Position numbers and translations under genes: made by a program. The notes below the pieces were generated by a model that was given only the letters and a program-made list of their open reading frames with translations, was not told the DNA's origin and ran no database searches. This document shows positions 48,205 through 62,191 of a stretch of 64,000 nt of DNA, piece by piece. This DNA comes from Epiperipatus broadwayi (lineage: Eukaryota > Onychophora > Udeonychophora > Euonychophora > Peripatidae), in the NCBI GenBank assembly GCA_028023455.1, contig JAQFVV010012507.1, positions 498,001-562,000 on the forward strand, read 5' to 3'. The number at the start of each line of letters is the position of its first letter. Position 1 is the first letter of the stretch.

Positions 48205-50228
48205 GAAGCTTTCAAAGACAATAGTTTACTTTTTCTTTTATTGAGACTTTATTTTAAAATGTCATTTAGTATATTAAAGATACCCAAGATAGATGGGTAC
48301 ATTTTCAAAAAGATTGGAATTTAAATGCAATCTATATCATCTTCCAGGTTCTAGAAAAATCTGAAAACATCCAATTGAATATTAAGATTCGTCCAAAGGC
48401 AGAGGTAAACGTTAAAACTTGTAACATTTATTTGTTCAGAATTTCAAGCACCTAATGGTCATATTGTGAACTAATTTAAATTAGTGAGTAACCTTACAAT
48501 TATAAAATGACAATTGAATAAATATCAAAAAGAAAATAAATAAAATATAATCATGGCAGATAATTTGACTACTGTTCAAGGATAATGACTAGATTTTAAT
48601 ATATTTTATTAATTGCAATGAATTTGAATTTACTTATTATATTTATAAAGTTTACATTAAAAAATTGTCATTATTATTATCATCATCATCATGACCATCT
48701 AAATGTCATATAGTAGCAGCAAATTTACCAGCCACAATATAACCTAGATTTGAATCTAAGACTGATAAAAATTGAACATTTCTCAGCGTCCAATCAGATC
48801 TAAGATTTTCATTCAGGTATATATATGTTAGTAAAACAAAAATTGTACTGTTCATACTGTTAGTACTCAAATTTTGAAAATTTAGTGAATAATATCTTTT
48901 TCACAAATTCTTTATGAGGTTTTGGAGATAACTTTATCCTGCGGTGGACTATGTAGAGACTGTTTCTTTTTCAAACATGTTTTTTGATTAATTTTATACT
49001 ATAAATTTATTCTTCATTTTTGAAATGACATTATTTCAATAAAAAATATTTTTATTTCAGTGGGGGGGGGGAGGGGCAGAAAGCACTTTTGTGATTATAA
49101 ATATAAAGAAAGTTTTTGAAAAATAAAATAGCAATAAAAACTACGTCTTAGTTAGCTTCTAAGAGGATGTTGATAAAATTCTGCAAATACTTAACTTGTA
49201 AAATAAATATCATGTTGATATTTCTTTTTTTAAAAGCATGTAGATATTTATTTAAAACATAAAAAAATATTTTTTTCTTTTCTTTCTTTACAACAAATAT
49301 TTAAAGTAATTAAAATTTAAACAGTATATTTTTGCAAAAGTTTTAAATTGACTTGGATTTTAGTTATATTTTTAGTAGCATTTTGCTAAAATCTGTTGAC
49401 AATGTTTTATCTTTAATTCAGCAAAAACTCTCTTATTTTAAAATTAAAATTGAGATAATTTGAATCTTATCAGAAAGTATTTGAAAAGTTTAATCGAAGC
49501 ACTAAATATATATTTTTAGATAAACCTATTATTGCTTAATGCAGAAGCGTTAACTGTTCAATTCACTTAGTTTTATTGCCTTTAAAAAGATAAAATGTAT
49601 TAAATTAAAAAAAAAAAGGTTGTGGATGTAATCTATTAATATTAACAAAGTAATAAGCACAGTACTTGAGTTTTGAATGTAAGTTTTACATTCAACTTTT
49701 AAATAAATAAATAAATCGATTTAATATAATAGAAAAACTGATTGTACTCTTTATGTGCGATAGAATATTTGAATAAAAAATATTAAGCCTTAAGAATAGC
49801 AAAAACAAACTGACTATGATTGTCAAGAACGTGTTATCATATTATCAAAACCATATTTATTAAATGGCTACATAATTTAAGGCATTATTATCATTGCTGT
49901 TCTCTCTGTAAGGTCCTCAGTAAATTGTATGGCTTTTCAGACTTAGTAGATATTTGTTTGAAGTGAGTTCTAAAAGCAAAAACAAACTAAATTGGTGAAT
50001 AAAAAAAAAGCTACAATTCATTTACAAAAAAATAAAGTATAAAAATGTTGTTTATACATTAACAATTATCATATTATAAAAAAAGTAAATAAATATTATA
50101 CTTAATAAACATTAGCATTATATTTAAGGCATTTTAGTCAAATAATCGTGATTTTTGTAGAGAATGTAAGCTTACTATATATATATATAAATAAGCATTT
50201 ATTTTGTATAGCGTATGCAAATAATTGT
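48205..50228. other. No gene seen; AT-rich spacer
   Basis: AT-rich. A TTATTATTATCATCATCATCATG trinucleotide tract lies near 48670-48692, followed by a slightly GC-richer 100 bp. It could be the 3' end of an old LINE or SINE, but no body is recognisable. A G-run is at about 49060-49075. Confidence 0.5.
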
Positions 50229-50450
50229 ATTACATTCAAATATCAGCCTTTCATGCTAATTGTGCATACGCTTTGCGAGTGTTAATAATAAATGAATACT
50301 TTCCCACCAATACAAGATATAGTATTTATGCAATTCCTTTTATTTCTGCATAAATACTATATCTTGTATTGGTGAGAAAGTATTCATTTATTATTAACAC
50401 TGGCAAAGCGTATGCACAATTAGCATGAAAGGCTGATATTTGAATGTAAT
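50229..50450. mobile_element. Foldback palindrome, 104-bp arms
   Basis: Arms 50229-50332 and 50347-50450 are near-identical inverted copies separated by a 14-base T-rich spacer. Outer ends are ATTACATTCAAATATCAGCC and its complement; inner ends are AGTATTTATGCA/TGCATAAATACT. Only a few mismatches are visible (for example TTGCGAGTG against the partner of CACTGGCAA). A TA tract follows directly at 50451. No ORF. Confidence 0.85.
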
Positions 50451-51172
50451 ATATATATATTGAACCAGGAGGGGTTGTAGATCTCTTGGAGAACAACATC
50501 TAGCATGAAATTTTTTAACTCTTTAATGTAATCTAAACTTGTGAAAGCAAAATTATAAGATTTTTATACAAAAAATATGATACAATTATTTATTAATTCA
50601 ATCTACACCAATGCAATTTAATTATTGCACCACCACAGTTCCTTAGACAGAGAAGCACAATCTCCAGAGGGTACCCATCCGCAAGCCAGAACTATATATA
50701 TATTGTAACGGAATATATGCCATTACATTAAAAGATCGTAAATAAAAATTGATTTATTAAAAAGAAAAAAACTTAAAAACTGAAAATTAAAAGTTGTTTA
50801 ATATATATATAGATCGCATGATGGGCAACTTTAAAAACTATTTTAAGAAACAATAAAAATATTTGAAAGTTTTTTTTTTGTAAAAAAAGTAAAGATATAA
50901 AGATTTGATATTTTTGGAAATAGAAATAATGTTGATTTCTATAATCTTAGAAAATGGAAATGATTGTCTTATTAATTAAATGATTGTTTAAAAAAAAACT
51001 GACCCTTGAGGCATTTAAAATAAATTAAAGGGTCAGATAAGAGAGTACAAAGAAATTAAAGGACCAATGCAAACACCAGAAATGTCAGCACAGACCATAA
51101 TTGAAACACCAGAGAATTAGTGACGTCTTGCCATTTGAATCTCAAGATCTAATGATAAGAGACTAATAAAAA

Positions 51173-51180
51173 TATAAAAG
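51173..51180 (+). promoter_or_regulatory. TATA box with upstream CRE-like site
   Basis: TATAAAAG lies 52 bases downstream of TGACGTC (51121-51127), in a stretch less AT-rich than its flanks. Similar TATAAAAG boxes occur at 57964 in the 3' LTR and at 30879. LTR promoter function is inferred. Confidence 0.35.
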
Positions 51181-52659
51181 CCAAATTATTATTATAATTG
51201 TTATCTTAGAGCTGACTATGAAGAGATCGTTATAACTAGCTATATTGCAGATTTTCACGATGTGGAAGTCTGCAATAAATTTAATTTCCGGACAAACCAG
51301 CTGAGGCCTCTGGATGACAGTTCCTGACCAAATGCATGGCAAGTCGCAGTTTCATTTCAAAGAAGGTCAAAATCTACGAAAGTGATCACGAAGATGGACT
51401 TCTCAATCTTTTAAAACCATAAAGTATGAACTATTGTGTCTATCTAATAACTTTCCTAAAATTGCAAGTAATTAATAACTGAAAATAAGAACTCTTATCT
51501 GACTTAAAGAATGCAAATTCAATTATTGATATTTTTTATGTAGATGTTTAAGCAATCATTTCCATTTCATTTTTTTTGTGTGTGTATTATGTTTTAACTA
51601 AAATGTATTAAATTTAAAGTTGGGTGTAGATAGCTGCATGGATAAAGATTAATAACTATGTTTAAATTCATTTATGTTTAATTTAAGGGATTTTAATTTC
51701 AGGCTATTTGTTTCGTGGTTGTGTCAGTGCTAGTGGAGAGATATATAGACGTTTATATTAATGTAATGTGAAGCGTGTTTAGCATACAGGGCAACATGCC
51801 CACCTGAATGCATGACCCCAAAGAGGCAGTCATACTGTTGCAATGTTTGCAGATGTATTTCCTGCACCATTAACCCCTTCTAGCTCTATGGACAGGGATT
51901 TATAAGGCGCAGAAAGACCACTCTCCCCCATACGTAACACTCTTTAAAATTATATATATATATATACATGATTCCTTAGTCTGACAGATGCACTTTCCTG
52001 TTCTAGACATGGATCATTTCCTTCAAATAATATCACGCTGTCAGATGCACATTTCTGTCTGCGTGATTTTATGCTAGCATATTCATATTGAATTGATTGC
52101 TACTATATATCTGGAAGCAGGCATTGGGTTGACTACAAACTTTTAGTCTGAGATTGAATGAATGTTTTGATAAGTTTTTAAGTGAAAAAAAAATCTATGT
52201 AGACTATCTATGCTCGACATGCTAAAGTAAAATATAATTTAAATATCCATCTGTGCAATCTATTTAAAATAGTAATTTAAATTTTAAAAAAAAATATATT
52301 AATGTTAAAACCTAAAAATAAATTTATTCCTCAATTTTAAATGTGCGTTAATAAAAATCTATTTGTGTGTTAATTACTGGCAGTGGCTTCTTTTATTTTA
52401 TTGTTCTAAATATTTAATATATACTTTGAGAATAGAAATCTATTGAAACTTATAAATGTTTAAAATCTCTGCTACTCTATGAGCTAGTGACCTTGGGCAA
52501 ATGGTCAGAATAATATATATATATAAAAAAATTTTGTGAATCTTAACTTACGTATCTACCTACTATATAAATTTTTCTAGGTTCAAATGCCTAGATGGCA
52601 CCCGTGTAGTGCGGATACATTTAAGGCTCTTTTCATTGTCTGTTAAAATGGACTCCCAA

Positions 52660-52905
52660 TGTGGCACAACCTTTAATAAACCACGAGTGCCCTGAGAATG
52701 TTAAAAATAAATCATGCCAGTAAGATTTTTCTTTAAAAATGACTATATATATATACAATGTGTATTAACGTAATGTTATAGTCCGATATTTAATAAACCA
52801 CGAGTACCTATGAAGCCAGTAATATTTTTTTGAAATAAGTATATATTTTTTATATTAACATATAGTTATAGTCCGATATTTAATAAACCATGAGTACCTT
52901 GAAAA
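52660..52905 (+). repeat. Three tandem units ending in AATAAACCACGAGT-type motif
   Basis: TTTAATAAACCACGAGTGCC (about 52672), TTTAATAAACCACGAGTACC (about 52790) and TTTAATAAACCATGAGTACC (about 52880) recur. The last two are preceded by TTATAGTCCGATA. Each carries an AATAAA poly(A)-type signal just upstream of the gypsy internal region. Confidence 0.75.
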
Positions 52906-53230
52906 TAAAGCCCGTTAAAATGGCTTTCCAACATTTGGGGCTACGAAAGTAGGAGAACGGCAGATTAATAAAGATAAATTAATTGATTATTTGTTCTGTT
53001 TTTTGTGTGAGTTTAATTATATTGCCTCGCAAATATTGCTTTAAAAAAATATAAAGCACTAGACAGGGGAGAAAATAGGAGTGAGAGGTAGAGGTTCAAC
53101 AGTAAGGCAGGTAATGGTCAGCATAGTATTTTGTGAGCTAGGGTGAGGAGCCCGGCATGTTATATATATAGAGAAAAATAATTTTTTTAAGTATCTCAAA
53201 GATAAAGTAGGAGAGACAATCTGTATAGAT

Positions 53231-53735
53231 ATGGCAATAACAAGATTACAGAAGATAGAGGGGATGGAAATGAAGATATTTAGAGGACAGAAGGAAGAGA
53301 GCCCAAAGGAGCATATAAATAGCTTACAAAAATATTTTAGGAGATATGGGATACTGGAGGAATTCAAAATAATCTTAGCACAGATCCACCTTCAAGGATA
53401 TGCAAAAACGTGGTGGGATTCTATGTTACACCAACCCCAAACATACCAAGAGTATGAAAAGGCCCTGAAGAAGACGTTTTGGAGTGAGGAACAGCAAGAA
53501 AATATTAAAATGCGAATCATTAATGAGAAGTTTTCAGAAAAAGAGAAGGAAAACCACATATGATTCTTTAGATGACAAGTGGCCACACTTAAGACATTAG
53601 AGAGTGAAAAGCTATCGGAGAATCAGATAGTAAAAATGGTATGTTGAAATTTGCCATTAGAAATAAGATACCAAATAGGGATTAAAAGTAGTAGATCAGC
53701 CAAAGAAGTTGACAAAATGTTATTGAGGTAGATGA
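53231..53735 (+). pseudogene. gag: gag remnant
   Basis: The open piece 53231-53563 (110 residues) contains the retrotransposon Gag motif GYAKTWWDSM and a following EYEKALKKTFW segment. The same frame continues past stops at 53561 and 53575 through ATLKTLESEKLSENQIVKMV and LPLEIRYQIGI, a recognisable capsid tail. No CCHC knuckle was found before protease, which is either lost or absent in this lineage. It forms the structural particle in active relatives. Confidence 0.7.
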
Positions 53736-53739
53736 GCAA

Positions 53740-54549
53740 ATGAATGTGATTGAAGATAAAAGATTCAGGGATCAACATCCAATGTATATGGCAGAGGAAG
53801 AAGAAATGACACACGTGGGAGAAAGGAAACATATTGGAAATTTGGTGTGCTCATGGAATGATAGGGTTCCTCAATATGCCAAACAGGAATGCCCAAAGAT
53901 TCATATGGAAATTAATCAAATAGAAATAGAAACTCTCATCGATTCGGGGAGTCAAATCTCTGTGATGTCAGAAACACTATATCATAAACTGATTAGGAAA
54001 CAACCTGGCCTACGGACCCTTCCACTGAAGGCTACACAAGTGACAATGGCAAATAATAAGAGGGCCAAAGTAAAACCTAAGCAGATATGGGTAGACCTAT
54101 GGATAAATGGGAAAACTTTTGCTCACGAGTTCCTTATTATGAAGGATCTGATTCACAAGGCCATATTGGGATCATACTTCCTTCACAAATACAAATGCAT
54201 CTTAGACTATGAAATGAAAACAGTTGCCTGTGAAGGAGAAGTAGTTAAATTTCTGTTGCCGGACCTATACAATTCAATTGGGGTTATGAAAATAGAGAAA
54301 GATCCAATGGATAGAATAATAGAGGATAAAGTTAAGCAGGCGGGTGTGGCCAGTCGACAAGAAGAGCAGGTACTGCAGAGAGTATTGGAAAGGTATGGCC
54401 ACATTTTTTCAGATATACCAGGTGTAATCCAAGGATTCAAACAAAAAATTAAAATAAATCAGGGTCAGCCATTTTATTCGAAGTCATACCCTGTTCCGCA
54501 TCAATACCGGGAGGATGTGAAGAATCAAATCAACCAAATGATAGAATAG
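53740..54549 (+). pseudogene. pol: Protease and start of reverse transcriptase
   Basis: A 269-residue frame. The aspartic protease active site is IETLIDSGSQISVMS, with an intact DSG at 53941-53949, then a hydrophobic KAILGSYFLHK flap/C-terminal motif. The end reads RYGHIFSDIPG, then FYSKSYPVPHQYREDVKNQI, the usual entry into gypsy RT. A TAG (54547) interrupts the frame where RT continues as GIISKCSSPYCNPLVVVKKK, which ends in a frameshift near 54620. The methionine chosen is arbitrary; the polyprotein starts upstream. Confidence 0.8.
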
Positions 54550-55235
54550 GGAATTATCTCAAAATGTTCATCTCCATATTGTAATCCGCTAGTGGTTGTT
54601 AAAAAGAAAGACGGTCAGTCAGACTGTGTTTGGACATGAGACAACTTAACCGAATAACTATCCCAGATTGTACTATTCCCCCTCCTATGCAAGAACTGTT
54701 AGGAAGATTTAAGGGGAAGAAAATATTTTCTACTTTTGATTTGACGGCCAGTTACTGGCAGATCCAACTCCATCCTGAAGACCACAAATATACCGCCTTT
54801 AGATATGATGGGTATTCATATCAATTTAACCATATGCCATTTGGCCTAATAAACAGTGGTGCAGGGCTACTCAGATGTTTGGACCAAGTGTTGTCCAAGG
54901 AAGTGAAAAAATTGATCATGATGTATGTAGATGATGTATTAGTGGCATCGGCAACCATCGAAGAACATTTTAGAGATGTAGAGATATTTCTTAAAGAATG
55001 CCAAGAGAAAGGAATCAAGATTAATTTTTAAAAAAGCATGATATGTCAGGATGAAGTTACATTTTTGGGCCATATGGTGGGTTCCCAGGGGATGAAACAC
55101 CATCCAGACAAAATCTTGGCTATTAGAGAATTTCCTCAATCTACATCACAGAAACAAATTCGATCATTCCTGGGCCTCTGTAATTTCTATAACAGATTTT
55201 ATGAGGGATTTGCAGGACAAATGGAGCCAAGCTGA
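54550..55235 (+). pseudogene. pol: Reverse transcriptase palm and thumb
   Basis: From about 54622 a new frame gives LDMRQLN, then IFSTFDLTASYWQI with the first catalytic Asp, FNHMPFGLINSGA (a variant of the NAPATFQ-type block), and MMYVDDVLVAS with YVDD at 54924-54935. After an in-frame TAA (55029) it continues as VTFLGHMVG and IRSFLGLCNFYNRF, the connection motif of gypsy RT. The catalytic aspartates are retained but the frame is broken. It would copy element RNA in cytoplasmic particles. Confidence 0.85.
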
Positions 55236-55735
55236 CAAGAAAGAATGTCCCATGGAAATAGGATCAGGAACAAGAAGAAGCCTTGGAGAATATAAAAAGA
55301 GGTTTCAAAAAACAAGTCATGTTGGCATTTCCAGATTTTGATAAACCTTTCATTGTACAGACAGTAGTGGTGGGAGTTACACTATCTCAGGTACAAGATG
55401 ATGATCAGACAAAAGTACTGTACTTAAAAAGCAGATTGCTTAAAGGACTGGAGCATCACTACACTACTACTGAAAAGGAAGCCCTTGTGATTGTCTGGGC
55501 CTTCCAGAAGTTCCAGACACTATTGTTGGGATCAAAAGTGGTTGTCATTACTGACCATCAAAGATTGGAGTTTTTGAACCACAGCTACCTCACCAATAGC
55601 CGGCTGGTTTGATGGAGTCTATACCTCCAGGAATATGATTATACTGTAAAATATTGCAAAGGGTCAGAGAACATTGTACCAGACAATAGAGTCGGAACCC
55701 CGCTCAATCCCAGCCATGCCATTTAAATGGAGAGA
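55236..55735 (+). pseudogene. pol: RNase H domain, catalytic start damaged
   Basis: A frameshift and a TAG in the preceding linker lead into 55283-55612: MLAFPDFDKPFIVQTVVVGV, then TEKEALVIVWAFQKF and VVITDHQRLEFL. In intact elements the segment after FIVQT contains a conserved D-A-S with the first catalytic Asp; here it reads QTVVVGV, so that Asp appears lost, while the Glu and the later Asp remain. A stop (55610) precedes YLQEYDYTVKYCKGSENIV, the end of the domain. Confidence 0.75.
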
Positions 55736-56995
55736 ACTTGTATATCACCAGTGTAAACTTGAAAGTGAATGAAGCAGTGGAATGGGACCTGGCCCAACTA
55801 TCCCACCACCAGCAGGAAGATGGACAACTGAAGACACTGATTGAACAGTTAGAAGAAAAGAGTACAACAGACTTAGGTTGGGTGGGAAGCAAGGCAGGAT
55901 GCTACCGAATGAGACAATCGATACTGCAATATAAAATTCAAGAGGATCAATAGGAGTGGAAACCTGTCTTACCACATCAGATTAGGGATGTAGTTATAAC
56001 CCATGTACACCAACTTTATGGCCACTATGGCACATACAAAATGGAGCATTTACTCCGGGAATGGTTTTATTGACCAGGAATGAACACTAAGATCATGTCT
56101 GTGATAAACCAATGTGAAATATGTCAAAAGGCAAAGCCAGCTAATAGAAGTTATGTAACACCTATGAAATCTATAATTCCAACCAAGCTTCGGGAAATGA
56201 TGGCATTGGATTACTATGGCCCATTGCCAGCTTTTAATAAGAAGAAGTATCTCATTGTGGTCTATGACTTATTCTCGAAATTTGTAGCCATGTACCCGAT
56301 ATCCCAAGCCAATACTAAGAACACCATAAAGATGTTAGAGAATAAACACTTTCCCACGGTGGGAAAACCAAACATTTTATTGTCTGATCATGGCACTCCC
56401 TTCATATCTGGGGAATGGGTAGGTGGATACAATGACAAGGAATTAAGCACATATTGACGTCCATCCGTAATCCCCAATCAAACCCATGTGAGAGGGTTAT
56501 GCGGAAACTGGGTCAGTTGTTCAGGAAATATCTCCCAACAAATCATCAAGGGTGGGTCAAGCAAGTTACACAAGTCGTCAACTATATTAATTCTTCTGTA
56601 AATGAATCGACTGGGTTTTCCCCCATATGGCTGCATTTAGGAAGACACGTCCCTCGATTGATAAAAACACCCTTGCCCGGGCTGGAAGAGCACCCAATAG
56701 ATGTAGAAGCTGACAGAGCTCAAGCTTACCAGACCCTCATGAAAAGAAGTCAAAAGAGAAATAAAAGAGCATCAGGCTCTCGGCACTGATTCCAAATGGG
56801 AGATAAAGTAATGGTAAAAACACCACACGTTAGCAACATCAGAAAATTCATCTGTCGCTAGTTTTGTAATTTATATGAGGGCCCATTCACTATTGTATGG
56901 CGACAGGGAAATAATGCATTTTGGGTGGACACTGGGTCTGAGATTAAAGGATTCTACAATGCTAGGGCTTTAAAACCCAAGCTACAATGAATCTA
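55736..56995 (+). pseudogene. pol: Integrase with GPY/F-type C-terminus
   Basis: After a short linker, the HHCC zinc-binding domain spans about 56002-56124 (HVHQLYGHYGTYK ... CEIC). The catalytic core has Asp in MALDYYGP (56209-56211), Asp in LSDHGTPF (56386-56388) and Glu in NPCERVMRK (56490-56492), which gives the D-35-E spacing. A frameshift near 56455 separates the second Asp from Glu, and a TGA (near 56072) replaces a probable Trp. The tail keeps YEGPFTIVWRQGN, a GPY/F-type motif (about 56875-56920), and ends at TGA near 56988. No chromodomain was recognised. Confidence 0.8.
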
Positions 56996-57041
56996 TTATT
57001 TTAGACCTCAAAATAAGTATAACCCATTTTGAAGTCTTTCT

Positions 57042-57053
57042 GACAGGGAGCAT
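57042..57053 (+). promoter_or_regulatory. Putative polypurine tract
   Basis: GACAGGGAGCAT lies immediately before TGTAACAG, the expected place for priming of plus-strand DNA. Confidence 0.5.
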
Positions 57054-61420
<4,367 letters not shown>

Positions 61421-61731
61421 TATTTTTATATTGGACTATTTCCATCATCTAATATGTATGTTGAATGTCTTTAGAAAAGTTTTAATTTTTAGTTAAATAT
61501 TCCAAATGCATTCAACTGTTAGTAATATCACAGCAAACAGGTTAGTATATGCACCAACTGTTAGTAATATCACAGCAAACAAATGTTAATAATATCACAG
61601 CAAACAGGTTAGTATATGCACTAACTGTTAGTAATATCACAGCAAACAGGTTAGTATACACACAACGTTTTGAGAGGTATTTTTCTCCCCTCTTCTTCAG
61701 GTGTTGCTGGCCTGACCAGTGACAGTACTAG

Positions 61732-61804
61732 CATGGGATTCGAACCTGGGTCCTTAGATTCTTGATTATTGAAATTTAAGGTAACGCTCTAACCAACTGA
61801 GCCA
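61732..61804 (-). tRNA. tRNA-like sequence, left arm copy (pseudo-tRNA / SINE head)
   Basis: Exact inverted partner of the right-arm copy. See that entry for structure. Confidence 0.6.
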
Positions 61805-61807
61805 TCC

Positions 61808-61880
61808 TGGCTCAGTTGGTTAGAGCGTTACCTTAAATTTCAATAATCAAGAATCTAAGGACCCAGGTTCGAATCCCATG
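61808..61880 (+). tRNA. tRNA-like sequence, right arm copy (pseudo-tRNA / SINE head)
   Basis: An A box TGGCTCAGTTGG (61808-61819) and a perfect B box GGTTCGAATCC (61866-61876) are spaced as in tRNA genes. The D stem pairs GCTC with GAGC. CCTTA (61831-61835) pairs with TAAGG (61856-61860) around a 20-base loop, long enough for an anticodon loop plus an intron-like insert. The 5' acceptor strand is missing at the palindrome centre and the T stem is imperfect, so a working tRNA is unlikely; an internal Pol III promoter is plausible. Confidence 0.6.
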
Positions 61881-61911
61881 CTAGTACTGTCACTGGTCAG
61901 GCCAGCAACAC

Positions 61912-61951
61912 CTGAAGAAGAGGGGAGAAAAATACCTCTCGAAACGTTGTG
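61912..61951 (+). ncRNA. Hammerhead-ribozyme-like core
   Basis: CTGAAGA (61912-61918) fits the hammerhead CUGANGA box. After one extra A, GAGGGG (61920-61925) pairs with CCTCTC (61935-61940) as stem II with a 9-base loop. GAAA (61941-61944) follows directly, then CGTT and GTG, where CAC (61910-61912 overlap) / GTG (61949-61951) could begin stem I. Stem III would be minimal, as in the small dimer-acting hammerheads of Penelope-like elements. The extra A and short stem I make activity uncertain. The left-arm copy has GAAA changed to AAAA. Confidence 0.4.
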
Positions 61952-61953
61952 CG

Positions 61954-62100
61954 TATACTAACCTGTTTGCTGTGATATTACTAACAGTTAGTGCATATAC
62001 TAACCTGTTTGCTGTGATATTATTAACATTTGTTTGCTGTGATATTACTAACAGTTGGTGCATATACTAACCTGTTTGCTGTGATATTACTAACAGTTGA
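61954..62100 (+). repeat. 42-bp tandem repeat in right palindrome arm
   Basis: TGTTTGCTGTGATATTA recurs at 61964, 62006, 62031 and 62073 (spacings 42, 25, 42); units include TATACTAACC and CTAACAGTT. The left arm holds the inverted array (about 61512-61658). Confidence 0.9.
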
Positions 62101-62191
62101 ATGCATTTGGAATATTTAACTAAAAATTAAAACTTTTCTAAAGACATTCAACACACATATTAGATGATGGAAATAGTCCAATATAAAAATA

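Larger units (their letters stand above)
50705..52934 (+). repeat. Candidate 5' LTR/leader region of gypsy element (unproven)
   Basis: Starts TGTAACGG just after a (TA)n and ends ...CCAACA before TTTGGGGCTACG (52935), where a gypsy primer-binding site would lie. It has a CRE-like TGACGTC (51121), a TATAAAAG box (51173-51180) and AATAAA signals near its end. However, it does not visibly match the 3' LTR at 57054-59252, as a true LTR pair must. It may be another element, a chimera, or include unrelated insertions. Confidence 0.35.
52935..56995 (+). mobile_element. Ty3/gypsy retrotransposon internal region, degraded
   Basis: Encodes Gag, protease, RT, RNase H and integrase in the Ty3/gypsy order (IN last). 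At least four frame changes and many in-frame stops interrupt it. A purine tract GACAGGGAGCA (57042-57052) precedes a TGTAACAG LTR start at 57054, as expected for a polypurine tract. There is no env-like frame after integrase. Together with the long LTR it would be about 6-8.5 kb. It is inactive by itself. Confidence 0.85.
61421..62191. mobile_element. 771-bp near-perfect palindrome with Pol III boxes and hammerhead-like core
   Basis: Two 384-base arms meet at a 3-base centre (61805-61807). Arms differ at only a few positions by eye. From the centre outward each arm carries a tRNA-like A and B box, a linker, a hammerhead-like core, a 42-bp tandem repeat and about 90 bp of AT-rich sequence. 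The layout recalls Pol III-transcribed SINE-like elements with hammerhead ribozymes (Schistosoma Sm-alpha) and hammerhead motifs in Penelope-like elements. No RT or GIY-YIG protein is encoded, so it would be non-autonomous. Confidence 0.8.

Noticed and set aside
48670-48770. CATCATCATCATG tract as a molluscan SINE tail
   Set aside because: The body sequence expected next to such tails is not recognisable, so the assignment would be a guess.
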